Assembly (NCBI RefSeq): GCF_050496545.1
Contig: NZ_JBNVZV010000009.1
Coordinates: 1-64,000 of the forward strand
Origin: Phycicoccus avicenniae_A
GTDB taxonomy: Bacteria > Actinomycetota > Actinomycetes > Actinomycetales > Dermatophilaceae
Reading direction: 5' to 3'
DNA length: 64,000 nucleotides
Shown here: positions 51,093 to 60,383 of the stretch, piece after piece
Layout of the letters: the number at the start of each line of letters is the position of its first letter
How positions within the stretch are numbered: the stretch's first letter is position 1
Translations under genes and position numbers: made by a program
Notes under the pieces: generated by a model
Database searches by the model: none
Seen by the model: only the letters and a program-made list of their open reading frames with translations
Told to the model about the DNA's origin: nothing

Positions 51093-52598
51093 TCAGGCGT
51101 TCTGCGGGAAGCCCAGCTCGATGCCGCCGTGGCTCGGGTCGAGCCAGCGCGAGGTGACCACCTTGCCGCGGGTGAAGAAGTGCACGCCCTCCATGCCGTG
51201 GGCGTGGCTGTCGCCGAAGAGGCTGTTCTTCCAGCCGCCGAACGAGTAGTAGGCCATCGGCACGGGGATGGGCACGTTGATGCCGACCATCCCGACCTCG
51301 ACCTCGTTCTGGAAGCGCCGGGCGGCGCCGCCGTCGTTGGTGAAGATCGCCGTGCCGTTGCCGTAGGGGTTGCTGTTGATGAGCTCGAGCGCCTCGTCGT
51401 AGCTCCGCGCCCGCACGACCGAGAGCACCGGCCCGAAGATCTCGTCGTCGTAGACCGACATGCCCTTCTCGACGTGGTCGAAGAGGGTCGGGCGCAGGAA
51501 GAAGCCCTCGCCGTCGGCGTCGACGTCGCCCTCGCGGCCGTCGACGACGAGCGTCGCGCCGTCGGCGACGCCGGAGTCGAGGTAGGAGGCGACCTTGTCG
51601 CGGTGCTGCCGCGTGACGAGCGGCCCCATGTCCGGGTTCCTGGTGCCGTCGCCGGTGACGAGCTTGCCCATCCGGTCCTCGATCTTCGCGACCAGCTCGT
51701 CCCCGATGGGCTCGACCGCGACGAGTGCCGAGATCGCCATGCAGCGCTCGCCGGCCGACCCGAACCCGGCGTTGATGGCCGCGTCGGCCGCGAGGTCGAG
51801 GTCGGCGTCGGGGAGGACGATCATGTGGTTCTTCGCCCCGCCGAGGGCCTGGACGCGCTTGCCGTGCGCGGTGCCGGTCTCGTAGACGTACTTCGCGATG
51901 GGGGTGGACCCGACGAAGGAGACCGCCTTGACGTCGGGGTGGGTGAGCAGGGCGTCGACGGCCTCCTTGTCGCCGTGGACGACGTTCAGCACGCCGTCGG
52001 GCAGGCCGGCCTCCTTCCACAGGGCCGCGACGGCGTTGACGGCCGACGGGTCCTTCTCGGAGGGCTTGATGACGACCGCGTTGCCGCAGGCGATGGCCAC
52101 CGGCACGAACCAGAGCGGCACCATCGCCGGGAAGTTGAACGGGCTGATGACGGCGACGACGCCGAGGCTCTGCCGGATGGAGTAGACGTCGACCTTCGTG
52201 GAGGCGTTCTCCGAGAAGCCGCCCTTCATCAGGTGCGGGATGCCGCAGGCGAACTCGGCGACCTCGAGGCCACGGGTGACCTCACCGAGCGCGTCGGACA
52301 GGACCTTGCCGTGCTCGGCCGTGATGAGGGCGGCGATGTCCTCCTTGCGCTCGTTGAGCAGCTGGCGGAAGGCGAAGAGGACCTGCGTGCGCTTGGTCAG
52401 CGAGGCGTCCTTCCACTCGTTCGTCCAGGCCGTCTTCGCGGTCGCGACGACCTCACCGACGGTGGCGGCCGAGGCGAGGTCGAGCTCGCCGGACTGCGCC
52501 CCGGTGGCGGGGTTGTAGACGGGGCTGGTGCGCTCGGCGGTGCCCTCCCAGGGCGTGCCGCCGACGAGGTGGGTGATGCGGGTGGGGGTCGTGCTCAC
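51093..52598 (-). CDS. iolA: CoA-acylating methylmalonate-semialdehyde dehydrogenase (IolA/MmsA)
   Basis: 501 residues from GTG 52598, full length for the family. ALDH marks are ISPFNFPAMVPLWFVPVAIA, NAVVIKPSEKDP and the catalytic Cys in FGSAGERCMAIS. The last step of inositol breakdown converts malonate semialdehyde to acetyl-CoA; the same enzyme also serves valine breakdown. It lies 95 bases downstream of iolG on the same strand. Only a weak half-match (TGTCAGGTAC at 52638) to the regulon operator is seen near it, so it may be read from the upstream iol operon. Confidence 0.93.
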   Translation of the reverse strand: MSTTPTRITHLVGGTPWEGTAERTSPVYNPATGAQSGELDLASAATVGEVVATAKTAWTNEWKDASLTKRTQVLFAFRQLLNERKEDIAALITAEHGKVLSDALGEVTRGLEVAEFACGIPHLMKGGFSENASTKVDVYSIRQSLGVVAVISPFNFPAMVPLWFVPVAIACGNAVVIKPSEKDPSAVNAVAALWKEAGLPDGVLNVVHGDKEAVDALLTHPDVKAVSFVGSTPIAKYVYETGTAHGKRVQALGGAKNHMIVLPDADLDLAADAAINAGFGSAGERCMAISALVAVEPIGDELVAKIEDRMGKLVTGDGTRNPDMGPLVTRQHRDKVASYLDSGVADGATLVVDGREGDVDADGEGFFLRPTLFDHVEKGMSVYDDEIFGPVLSVVRARSYDEALELINSNPYGNGTAIFTNDGGAARRFQNEVEVGMVGINVPIPVPMAYYSFGGWKNSLFGDSHAHGMEGVHFFTRGKVVTSRWLDPSHGGIELGFPQNA

Positions 52599-52693
52599 GG
52601 GTATCGGTCCTTGTCCGTGGGGATGGTGGATTCAGTGTGTCAGGTACGGTGGTGCGACGGATGCCGCGCTCGTGGCGGCATACAGCTCCTCGA

Positions 52694-53713
52694 TCAGTGG
52701 GCCGTGGCGCGCAGGCCGGGGACGTCGGCGAGGTCGACCGGAGCGCCGCTCGCCATCGAGCGGGCGCAGGCCTCGGCGGTCCGGAAGGCCTGGAGCGCGT
52801 CGACGACGGTGCACGGGCTGGCGATCGCCCCGCGGGCGACGTCGGCGAAGGCGGTCAGCTCGGCGACGTAGGCCGGCAGGAAGCGCTCCATGAACGACCA
52901 GTGCCGCGGGCCGGGAGGCCACTCGACGCCCTCCTCGGCGGACGTGATGGCCAGCGTGGTGTCGTGGCCGACGCCGAGGGTGCCCGAGGAGCCGTGCACC
53001 TCCATCCGGACGTCGTGGCCGGCGCCGTTGTAGCGCGTGGCGGTCACCGAGACGAGGGTGTCGTCGTCGAGCACGAGGGTGGCGGCCGCGGTGTCGACGT
53101 CGCCCGCCTCGGTGAAGAAGTCCTCGCCCTTGTTGGCGCCGACGGCGAAGACGCGGCTCACCTCGCGGCCGGTGACGAACCGGATGATGTCGAAGTCGTG
53201 GACGCTGCAGTCGCGGAACAACCCGCCGGACGTCGGCAGGTACGCGGCGTGCGGCGGCGCCTGGTCCATCGTCGCCGCGCGGATCGTGTGGACGAACCCG
53301 ATCTCGCCGGCGGCGACGGCCTCCCGCACCCGCCGGTACCCGCGGTCGAAGCGGCGCTGGAAGCCGATGTGCACCGGTACCTCGCTGCGCTCCTCGAGCT
53401 CCGCGAGGGCGATCGTGCGCTCGAGGTCGAGGGCGACCGGCTTCTCGCAGAACGTCGGGATGTCCCGCGCGACGGCGGCCTCGATGAGGTCGGCGTGCGC
53501 TGCGGTGCCGGCCGTGATGACGAAGCCGTCGAGGCCCGAGCCGAGCAGCGCGTCGATGGACGGCGCAGCGGACACCCCGAGGTCGGCCGCGACCCGCTCG
53601 GCGAGCGCGGTGTCGAGGTCGGCGACGACCACCTCGTCGACGCCGGGCAGCGTCGAGAGCGTCTTGGCGTGGAACGCGCCGATCCGGCCGGTCCCCGCGA
53701 GTCCGATGCGCAT
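52694..53713 (-). CDS. iolG: Inositol 2-dehydrogenase
   Basis: 339 residues from ATG 53713, two bases past the iolB stop; GTG 53719 is the alternative. Rossmann loop GLAGTGRIGAFHAKTL, EKP in FCEKPVALDLERT, FQRRFDRGYRRVREAV and the catalytic SGGLFRDCSVHDFDIIRFVTG. It oxidises myo-inositol to 2-keto-myo-inositol with NAD+. It is the last gene of the tight iolC-aldolase-iolB-iolG operon, and a close paralogue lies at 41.9 kb. Confidence 0.9.
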   Translation of the reverse strand: MRIGLAGTGRIGAFHAKTLSTLPGVDEVVVADLDTALAERVAADLGVSAAPSIDALLGSGLDGFVITAGTAAHADLIEAAVARDIPTFCEKPVALDLERTIALAELEERSEVPVHIGFQRRFDRGYRRVREAVAAGEIGFVHTIRAATMDQAPPHAAYLPTSGGLFRDCSVHDFDIIRFVTGREVSRVFAVGANKGEDFFTEAGDVDTAAATLVLDDDTLVSVTATRYNGAGHDVRMEVHGSSGTLGVGHDTTLAITSAEEGVEWPPGPRHWSFMERFLPAYVAELTAFADVARGAIASPCTVVDALQAFRTAEACARSMASGAPVDLADVPGLRATAH

Positions 53714-53715
53714 GG

Positions 53716-54663
53716 TCACTGCTGTCCCTTCGTGAGGCGGGGGTCGACGGGTTCGGCGGCCCAGGAGTCGCGGACCCAGGCGTGCGCCGGGTCGTCGCAG
53801 ATCCGCCAGGCCCGCTCCGGCCCGGGGCCGGCCATGACGTTGAGGTAGTACAGGTCGGCGTCCGGCGCCGCGACGGCCGGGCCGTGCCAGCCGTGGGGCA
53901 CGAGGACGACGTCGCCGGTACGCACCTCGGAGAGCACGTCGAGGGGACGCTCGCTCGAGGAGCCGTAGGCCCGCAGGTAGCCGACGGGGTCGGTGTTGCG
54001 GACGTCGGTGGCGCGGGTCTCGAGGTAGTAGATCTCCTCGAGCTCGGTCTCCTCGCCGGGCCGCTCCTCGTCGTGCTTGTGCGGGGGCCACGAGCTCCAG
54101 TTCCCCGCGGGCGTGATGACCTCGCACACGAGGAAGGAGTCGGCGTCGAGGACGTCGGGCAGACCCATGTTGCGCACCTCGCGGCTGGCCTGCCCGGCAC
54201 CGCGCAGCTCGACCGGCACCTCGCCGGCGGTGATGTGCCGGAACGGTTTCGGGGCGGCGGACTTGGTGGCCGGGGCCCCGCAGAGGGCGACCCGTGCCGG
54301 TCCGTCGGTCGTGCTCGCGAGGCGCAGGGTCGAGCCGCGGCCGGCGTACACGACGTCGGTGGGCCCGTCGAACACGGTGGCCCGCCCGGGGAGGTCGGCG
54401 GTGTGCGTGCTGCCGTCGGCGTCGGTGACCTCCACCCGCCAGGACCCCGCGAGGGGCACGACGAGGGTCTCCTCCTCGCCGGCGACGTGCTCGAGCGTCT
54501 CCTCCCCCTCGACCGCCGCCACCCGCAGCGTCGTGTGCACCCAGCCGGGGACCGGGGCGGCGGAGGTCGGGGCGATGACCACCTGGAAGGCCCCCTCGGC
54601 CGAGGACCCCCACGGGCGGACGAAGTCGGGGTTGTCGACCCCGAGGCCGGTGTGCGTGCTCAT
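53716..54663 (-). CDS. iolB: 5-deoxy-glucuronate isomerase
   Basis: 315 residues from ATG 54663, with GGAGG upstream; the start overlaps the aldolase stop (TGATG). A double-cupin protein: WSSWPPHKHDEERPGEETE is the metal site (His, His, Glu), followed by LEEIYYLE and VVLVPHGWHGPAVAAPDADLYYLNVMAGP. It converts 5-deoxy-D-glucuronate to 5-dehydro-2-deoxy-D-gluconate, the substrate of IolC. Confidence 0.93.
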   Translation of the reverse strand: MSTHTGLGVDNPDFVRPWGSSAEGAFQVVIAPTSAAPVPGWVHTTLRVAAVEGEETLEHVAGEEETLVVPLAGSWRVEVTDADGSTHTADLPGRATVFDGPTDVVYAGRGSTLRLASTTDGPARVALCGAPATKSAAPKPFRHITAGEVPVELRGAGQASREVRNMGLPDVLDADSFLVCEVITPAGNWSSWPPHKHDEERPGEETELEEIYYLETRATDVRNTDPVGYLRAYGSSSERPLDVLSEVRTGDVVLVPHGWHGPAVAAPDADLYYLNVMAGPGPERAWRICDDPAHAWVRDSWAAEPVDPRLTKGQQ

Positions 54664-55550
54664 CGGGATCCTCCGTGGACGAGGTCGGCGGCGACGTCGA
54701 CGGCGGACGCGACGTCCCCGTCGGGCGGGAAGAGCAGGGCGCGCCCCACGACCAGGCCTGCGGCAGAGGGGTGGCCGAGGGCCTTGCCCCACTGCGCGTA
54801 GGTGTCTCCGGGGTCGCCGGTGGGGTCGCCCCCGAGCAGCAGGCTGGGCAGGGTCGTGGCGTCGAGGACGCGGTCCATCTCCTCGACGACGGGCAGCTTG
54901 AGCCAGGTGTGCGCGCTCGTGGCGCCGAGACCGGCGGCGACGTGGATCGAGGAGATGACGGAGTCGGGGTCGAGGAGGTTCTCGACGCGCGTCGGCGAGC
55001 GCCGCACCGTGAGGAAGGGTTCGACCATCGCCATCAGCCCGTGGCGGGCGAGCTCGCTGACCGCTCGACCGCTCGCCTCGAGCGTCGGCGCGGTGCCGGG
55101 GTCGTCGAGGGCCACGCGGGTGAGCATCTTCCCGCCCTCGAGGCCGTGGGCGGCGAGGGTGTCGGCGTCGAAGGCGGTGAACCGGTCGTCGAGCTCGAAG
55201 ACCGCGCCCTGCAGGCCGCCCCGGTTCATCGACCCGATGACGACCTTGTCGTCGAGCAGGCCGGCGAGGAGCAGGTCCTCGAGGACGTCGGGCGTGCCGA
55301 GCACACCGTCGACGCCCGGGCGCTCCAGCGCGGTGGCGAGCCGTTCGAGCAGCGCGGGGCGGGAGGCCATCGCGGTGGCGTCGGAGCGCACGGCGAGCGC
55401 CCCGCGCGCCGGGTGGTCGGCGGCGATGAGGAGCAGGCGCCCGTCGGCGCTCAGCCGCTCGCGGCGGCGGCGCCCCGCCCACGCGGCGGCGACGGCGCCG
55501 GGCTCGGCGACCCGTCGTGCCGTCAGCGCCGCGGTGTCGATGCGGGTCAC
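54660..55550 (-). CDS. Cgl0159-type (beta/alpha)8 aldolase, probable deoxy-phosphogluconate aldolase
   Basis: 296 residues from GTG 55550, overlapping the iolC stop (GTGA). Class-I-aldolase-like barrel: LLLIAADHPARGAL, VDGVLGTPDVLEDLLLAG, IGSMNRGGLQGAVFELDDRFTAFD, the likely Schiff-base Lys in GLEGGKMLTRVAL, and TSAHTWLKLPVVEEM. In many bacteria this domain is fused to the C-terminus of IolC; here it is a separate, coupled gene. It should cleave 5-dehydro-2-deoxy-gluconate-6-phosphate to malonate semialdehyde and DHAP, the job done by IolJ in Bacillus. Confidence 0.8.
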   Translation of the reverse strand: MTRIDTAALTARRVAEPGAVAAAWAGRRRRERLSADGRLLLIAADHPARGALAVRSDATAMASRPALLERLATALERPGVDGVLGTPDVLEDLLLAGLLDDKVVIGSMNRGGLQGAVFELDDRFTAFDADTLAAHGLEGGKMLTRVALDDPGTAPTLEASGRAVSELARHGLMAMVEPFLTVRRSPTRVENLLDPDSVISSIHVAAGLGATSAHTWLKLPVVEEMDRVLDATTLPSLLLGGDPTGDPGDTYAQWGKALGHPSAAGLVVGRALLFPPDGDVASAVDVAADLVHGGSR

Positions 55551-56503
55551 GACGCGCTCCCCGCGAGGAGCGCCAGCACCTCGTGCTCCTCCGGCATCGC
55601 CGTGGAGCACTCGAGGCGCGAGGCGACGATGGCTCCGGCGCCGTTCGCGAAGCGCAGGGTCCGCTCGAGGTCCCAGCCCTCGAGGAGCCCGTGGCAGAAG
55701 GCCCCGCCGAAGGCGTCGCCCGCGCCCAGGCCGTTGGCCACCTCGACGGGCACCGGGGGGACCTCCACCCGGTCACCGGAGGCGGAGACGGCGAGGACGC
55801 CCTTGGGTCCCTGCTTGACGACGGCGAGCCCGACCCCGCGGTCGAGGAGCGCCTTCGCGGCGTCCTCGGGGTGGTCGGTGCCGACGGCGACGCGGCACTC
55901 GTCGAGGTTGCCGATGGCGACGGTGCTGGCCTCGAGGGCCTCCGCGGCGGCCCGGGTGGCCTCGGCCTCGGCGCGCCAGAACTGCGGGCGGAAGTCGAGG
56001 TCGACCACGGTGTGCTCCCGGCGGCCGCGCAGCGACCACGCCGTGGCGTGCGCCGTGCGGCTCGGCTCGGCGGACAGGCCGGTGAGGGTCGTCCAGAAGA
56101 GCCGGCTCTCGCGCACCGCGACCGGGGCGATCTCCTCCGGCGTGACGCGCAGGTCGGGGGCCTGGGGGTAGCGGTAGAAGTACAGCGGGAAGTGGTCCGG
56201 GGGGAAGATCTCGCAGAAGGTCACCGGGGTCGGCAGCGAGGGGTCGGTGCTCACGTAGACCGGGTCCACGCCCAGCTCGGCGAGCGTGCGGGTGACGAAC
56301 CGCCCGAAGGGGTCGTTCCCGGTGCGGCTCACCAGCGCCGCGGAGTGCCCGAGCCGTGCCACGGCCACCGCGACGTTGCCCGCGCTGCCCCCGAGGAACT
56401 TGCCGAAGGTCTCGACGTCCTCGAGGCCGACGCCGGTCTGCATCGGGTAGAGGTCGACCCCGACCCGCCCGATCGCGAGGACGTCGAAGGAGCGGTTGGG
56501 CAC
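55547..56503 (-). CDS. iolC: 5-dehydro-2-deoxygluconokinase
   Basis: 318 residues from GTG 56503, with AGGAGG upstream. PfkB kinase: FDVLAIGRVGVDLYPMQTGV, FLGGSAGNVAVAVARLG, LDFRPQFW and the anion-hole/catalytic motif GLGAGDAFGGAFCHGL. It phosphorylates 5-dehydro-2-deoxy-gluconate at O6. It is the first gene of the minus-strand iol operon, divergent from the GntR regulator, with an IolR-type site in the gap. Confidence 0.92.
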   Translation of the reverse strand: MPNRSFDVLAIGRVGVDLYPMQTGVGLEDVETFGKFLGGSAGNVAVAVARLGHSAALVSRTGNDPFGRFVTRTLAELGVDPVYVSTDPSLPTPVTFCEIFPPDHFPLYFYRYPQAPDLRVTPEEIAPVAVRESRLFWTTLTGLSAEPSRTAHATAWSLRGRREHTVVDLDFRPQFWRAEAEATRAAAEALEASTVAIGNLDECRVAVGTDHPEDAAKALLDRGVGLAVVKQGPKGVLAVSASGDRVEVPPVPVEVANGLGAGDAFGGAFCHGLLEGWDLERTLRFANGAGAIVASRLECSTAMPEEHEVLALLAGSAS

Positions 56504-56574
56504 GGAGCCTCCTGCGGTCGTCGTCGGTGGGTCTGTGCCAAGGCTGCCCGACCGCCCGGGGTGCTGTCAACATT

Positions 56575-56584
56575 TGTTAGGACA
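56575..56584. promoter_or_regulatory. Predicted IolR-type operator TGTTAGGACA
   Basis: One base from TGTCAGGACA, between the divergent iolC operon and the GntR gene. Placed to control both. Confidence 0.6.
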
Positions 56585-56630
56585 TTTGCAAGAGCGTACT
56601 CGTTGTCAAGCCTCCCCCTACACTGCGGGC

Positions 56631-57368
56631 ATGCCCGAGATCGCCGTCACCATCGACCGCACCAGCCCGGTCCCGCTGTACCACCAGCTCGCCGAGCAGC
56701 TGACCGCGGCGATCGACAGCGGCCGGCTCAAGCCGGGCGACCCCTTCGAGAACGAGCTCGCCCTCGCCGAGCGGCTCGAGCTCTCCCGGCCCACCGTGCG
56801 CCGTGCCATCGCCGAGCTCGTGGGCCGCGGGCTGCTCGTCCGGCGGCGCGGCGTCGGCACGACGGTGGCCAGCCAGGTCATCCACCGCCGTGACGAGCTG
56901 ACGAGCCTGCACGACGACATGGTCCGCAAGGGGCAGAAGCCCCTGACGACCGTCCTCTCCCTCGACCACGGCGCCGTCGACGCCACGGCCGCCGAGGCGC
57001 TCGGACTCCCGCCCGAGACACCGCTGGTCTCCCTCGTGCGGCTGCGCTCGGTCGACGACGTACCGGCCGCCCTCATGCACAACTGGCTCCCGCCGCAGTT
57101 CGCGGACCTCACGGTGGACGACCTCGCGGACGCCAGCCTCTACGCCATCCTGCGCAGCCGCGGGGCCCACCCCGTCATCGCGCACCAGACGATCGGCGCC
57201 CGGCGGCCCACCGCCCGCGAGCGCAAGCTGTTGGGCCTGGCGGCCGGCGACCCCCTCCTCACGATGTCACGCAAGGCCTACTCGGCCAAGGGCGAGGCGG
57301 TCGAGTACGGCGACCACTGCTACCGCTTCGACCAGTACGCCTTCGACGTCACGGTGCACGACCGCTGA
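56631..57368 (+). CDS. iolR: GntR family regulator with UTRA domain, probable inositol regulator
   Basis: 245 residues from ATG 56631. TACACT ends six bases upstream as a likely -10, so the message may be leaderless. Winged helix: PLYHQLAEQLTAAIDSGRLKPGDPFENE, then RLELSRPTVRRAIAELVGRGLLVRRRGVGT. The UTRA ligand domain spans about 95-245 (TPLVSLVRLRSVDDVPAALMHNWL, EYGDHCYRFDQYAFDV). It is divergent from iolC and upstream of iolH-iolD. Its binding sites are probably the TGTCNNGACA palindromes across 35-60 kb. Name assigned by context and by its similarity in class to C. glutamicum IolR. Confidence 0.8.
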   Translation: MPEIAVTIDRTSPVPLYHQLAEQLTAAIDSGRLKPGDPFENELALAERLELSRPTVRRAIAELVGRGLLVRRRGVGTTVASQVIHRRDELTSLHDDMVRKGQKPLTTVLSLDHGAVDATAAEALGLPPETPLVSLVRLRSVDDVPAALMHNWLPPQFADLTVDDLADASLYAILRSRGAHPVIAHQTIGARRPTARERKLLGLAAGDPLLTMSRKAYSAKGEAVEYGDHCYRFDQYAFDVTVHDR

Positions 57369-57402
57369 ACCCTTCCGCCGAGGCCCGCCGGGCGTTAGAG
57401 TG

Positions 57403-57416
57403 ATAATGTTCTGACA
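57403..57416 (+). promoter_or_regulatory. -10 overlapping IolR-type operator TGTTCTGACA
   Basis: GATAAT (57403-57408) overlaps TGTTCTGACA (57407-57416), one base from TGTCCTGACA, upstream of iolH. Confidence 0.6.
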
Positions 57417-57465
57417 TTCGGCCATTTGACGGCGCCCGCTTTGACGGGCCGGGAGGACCTCCGAC

Positions 57466-58347
57466 GTGAAGATCGCCCAGGACCCCACGCCCTTCCACCA
57501 CGACCACGCGTTGCTCGACTTCCCGCGCGTCGTCGCCGACCTGGGCTACGAGCACATCCAGCTGACCCCGCACGTCGACCTCGTACCGTTCTTCCGCCAC
57601 CCCAAGGCCGACGACGCGCTCGTGCGGCAGCTGAAGAAGTCCTGCGACGACGCCGGCGTCGGTATCGCCTCGCTGCTGCCCGTGCAGCGCTGGTCCGGCC
57701 CGGACGAGTGGGCCCGCGAGGCCGCGGTGCGCAACTGGAAGCGGATCATCCAGATCGCCGTCGACCTCGGCGTGCGGGTCATCGGTACCGAGTTCTCCGG
57801 ACGTCCCGAGCGCGTCGAGGAGTCCGAGGCCGCCTTCTACCGCTCGATGGAGGAGCTGCTGCCGATCATCGAGCGCGAGGGCATCGACGTCCTCGTCGAC
57901 CCGCACCCCGACGACTTCGTCGAGGACGGCCTCGAGGCGATCCGTGTCCTGCGGGGCCTGAACTCGCCCAACGTCGGGATGGTCTACGTCGCCTGCCACA
58001 CCTTCCACATGGGCCACCCGATGCGCGAGGTCATGCGGGCCGGCGGCGACCTCATCCGGCTCGTCCACGTGGCCGACACGATGGACCACCACCGCTCGCA
58101 CGGGCTGCGCTACATCTCCAACCCGCCCGGCAACACGGCCCGCGTCCACCAGCACCTGCGCATCGGGGCCGGGGACCTGGACTGGGACGACTTCTTCGGC
58201 GGTCTCGCTGAGATCGGCTTCTACGACCGCCCCGGCACCGTCATGTGCAACTCCGTCTTCGCCGAGGACGAGAACGCCGCCGAGATGGCCCGCTACCAGC
58301 TGCGCACGATGACCGAGCAGGTCGAGCGCTTCCGCACCCCCTCCTGA
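57466..58347 (+). CDS. iolH: Inositol catabolism TIM-barrel protein, IolH-like
   Basis: 293 residues from GTG 57466, with GGAGG upstream. It opens MKIAQDPTPFHHDHALLDFP and has HIQLTPHVDLVPFF, GIASLLPVQRWSGPDE, VLVDPHPDDFVEDGL and VGMVYVACHTFHMGHP, a close match to the actinobacterial IolH group. The barrel carries His, Asp and Glu residues for a metal ion. The exact reaction of IolH is not settled; dehydration or isomerisation of a keto-inositol is likely. It is upstream of iolD with 43 bases between. Confidence 0.82.
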   Translation: MKIAQDPTPFHHDHALLDFPRVVADLGYEHIQLTPHVDLVPFFRHPKADDALVRQLKKSCDDAGVGIASLLPVQRWSGPDEWAREAAVRNWKRIIQIAVDLGVRVIGTEFSGRPERVEESEAAFYRSMEELLPIIEREGIDVLVDPHPDDFVEDGLEAIRVLRGLNSPNVGMVYVACHTFHMGHPMREVMRAGGDLIRLVHVADTMDHHRSHGLRYISNPPGNTARVHQHLRIGAGDLDWDDFFGGLAEIGFYDRPGTVMCNSVFAEDENAAEMARYQLRTMTEQVERFRTPS

Positions 58348-58390
58348 CCCCCAGACCCGCAACGACACCGACCCGACGAAGGAGTCGACG

Positions 58391-60301
58391 ATGACCGCGA
58401 CCGTGCGGCTGACCACCGCTCAGGCGCTCGTGAAGTTCCTGGCCGCCCAGCACGTCGAGCGTGACGGTACCGAGGAACGCCTGGTCACGGGGATGTTCGG
58501 CATCTTCGGCCACGGCAACGTCGCGGGGGTCGGGCAGGCGCTGCTCCAGGCCCAGGTGCAGTCGGAGGAGGGCGCCACCGGCGACGACGTCCTCGGCGAG
58601 CTGCCCTACTACCTCGCCCGCAACGAGCAGGGGGCGGTACATGCCGCGACCGCGTTCTCCCGCACCCGGAACCGACGCCAGGTCATGGCGGTGACGACCT
58701 CCATCGGGCCCGGCGCGACCAACATGGTCACCGGGGCCGCGCTCGCCACGACGAACCGCATCCCGGTGCTGCTCTTCCCCTCCGACCAGTTCGCGAACCG
58801 GGTGCCCGACCCGGTGCTCCAGCAGCTCGAGGACCCCGGCACGCTCGACGTCAGCGTCAACGACGTCTTCCGGCCGGTGTCGCGCTTCTTCGACCGGATC
58901 AACCGACCGGAGCAGCTGATCCCGTCGCTGATGAACGCGATGCGGGTGCTCACCGACCCGGCCGACACCGGCGCCGTCACGGTCTGCCTGCCCCAGGACG
59001 TGCAGGCGGAGGCACACGACTGGCCGCTCGCCTTCTTCCGCAGGCGGGTCTGGCACATCGGACGCCCGGTGCCCGAGCCGGCAGCCCTGGAGCGGGCGCT
59101 GGCCGTCATCCGCTCCGCGAAGCGCCCGCTCGTCGTGGCCGGCGGCGGTGTCGTGTACTCCGAGGCCTCCGAGGAGCTGCGGGCCTTCGCCTCGGCCACG
59201 GGGATCCCGGTGTCCGACACCCACGCCGGCAAGGGCGCCATCAACTGGGACCACCCGTCCGCCGTTGGCGGAGTCGGGTCGACCGGCTCCTCCGCCGCCA
59301 ACGCGCTGGCCCGCGAGGCCGACGTCGTCATCGGCATCGGCACGCGCTACTCCGACTTCACGACCGCCAGCCACACCGTCTTCGCCGACGAGGACGTGCG
59401 CTTCGTCAACGTCAACGTGCTCGGCTTCGACGCCGCCAAGCACGGCGCCGCGATGCTCGTTGCGGACGCCCGTGAGGCCCTGCGAGCCCTGACCGAGGGC
59501 CTGGCCGGCTGGGAGGTGGATTCGGCCTATCGGCAGGAGGCGGTCGACCTCGACGCCGCGTGGCAGCAGGTCGTCGACGAGTGCTACCACCGCGACCACA
59601 CACCGCTGCCCGCCCAGACCGAGGTCTTCGGTGCGCTCAACGAGCTGATGGGCCCGCAGGACGTCGTCATCAACGCCGCCGGCTCGATGCCCGGCGACCT
59701 CCAGTGCCTCTGGCGGGCGTCGACCCCGGAGCAGTACCACGTCGAGTACGCCTTCTCCTGCATGGGCTACGAGATCCCCGCCTCGCTCGGCGTGAAGATG
59801 GCCGTCGGCGACGAGCACGAGGTCGTGGCGATCGTCGGCGACGGCACGTACCAGATGCTCCCCATGGAGATCGCGACGATCGTCTCCGAGGGCGTGAAGG
59901 TCATCATCGTGCTGCTCCAGAACCACGGGTTCGCCTCCATCGGAGCGCTGTCCGAGTCGCGCGGCTCGCAGCGGTTCGGCACGAAGTACCGGATGCGCCA
60001 GTCCTCCACCGGCCGGCTCGACGGCGCCGAGGTGCCCTTCGACCTCGCCGCCAACGCGGCCTCCTGGGGTGCCGACGTGCTGCGCTGCGGCTCGATGGCC
60101 GAGTTCCGCGAGAACTACGGGAAGGCCGCGGCCTCGGACCGCACGACCGTCCTCTACATCGAGACCGACCTCATGGGCCCGAACCCGCCCGGGTCGGCCT
60201 GGTGGGACGTACCCGTGTCCGAGGTGTCCGCCCTGGAGTCCACGCAGAAGGCCTTCGAGGAGCACCTTGCGAACAAGCAGGGCCAGCGCCCCTACCTCTG
60301 A
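58391..60301 (+). CDS. iolD: 3D-(3,5/4)-trihydroxycyclohexane-1,2-dione acylhydrolase (decyclizing)
   Basis: 636 residues from ATG 58391, with AAGGAG upstream. ThDP-enzyme layout: N-terminal PYR domain with YYLARNEQGAVHAATAFSR (catalytic Glu) and SIGPGATNMVTGAALA, a central domain, and a C-terminal PP domain with FSCMGYEIPASLGVKMA, AIVGDGTYQMLPMEI and QNHGFASIGALSESRGS. It opens the six-carbon ring of the dione to 5-deoxy-glucuronate. It is unique to the inositol pathway and the firmest evidence for the pathway here. Confidence 0.95.
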   Translation: MTATVRLTTAQALVKFLAAQHVERDGTEERLVTGMFGIFGHGNVAGVGQALLQAQVQSEEGATGDDVLGELPYYLARNEQGAVHAATAFSRTRNRRQVMAVTTSIGPGATNMVTGAALATTNRIPVLLFPSDQFANRVPDPVLQQLEDPGTLDVSVNDVFRPVSRFFDRINRPEQLIPSLMNAMRVLTDPADTGAVTVCLPQDVQAEAHDWPLAFFRRRVWHIGRPVPEPAALERALAVIRSAKRPLVVAGGGVVYSEASEELRAFASATGIPVSDTHAGKGAINWDHPSAVGGVGSTGSSAANALAREADVVIGIGTRYSDFTTASHTVFADEDVRFVNVNVLGFDAAKHGAAMLVADAREALRALTEGLAGWEVDSAYRQEAVDLDAAWQQVVDECYHRDHTPLPAQTEVFGALNELMGPQDVVINAAGSMPGDLQCLWRASTPEQYHVEYAFSCMGYEIPASLGVKMAVGDEHEVVAIVGDGTYQMLPMEIATIVSEGVKVIIVLLQNHGFASIGALSESRGSQRFGTKYRMRQSSTGRLDGAEVPFDLAANAASWGADVLRCGSMAEFRENYGKAAASDRTTVLYIETDLMGPNPPGSAWWDVPVSEVSALESTQKAFEEHLANKQGQRPYL

Positions 60302-60318
60302 GCACCCCACGCCTCCGC

Positions 60319-60347
60319 CGCCCGGGACGACACCGTCGTCCCGGGCG
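60319..60347 (+). terminator. Hairpin terminator of iolH-iolD
   Basis: CGCCCGGGACGAC (60319-60331) pairs perfectly with 60335-60347 around a 3-nt loop, 17 bases past the iolD stop. Confidence 0.8.
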
Positions 60348-60383
60348 TCGTGCGTCCGGGGCGGCCTGCAACCACAGCGAAAT

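Noticed and set aside
52638..52647. TGTCAGGTAC upstream of iolA as an IolR-type operator
   Set aside because: Only the left half matches; three of the last positions differ, so it is too weak to call.
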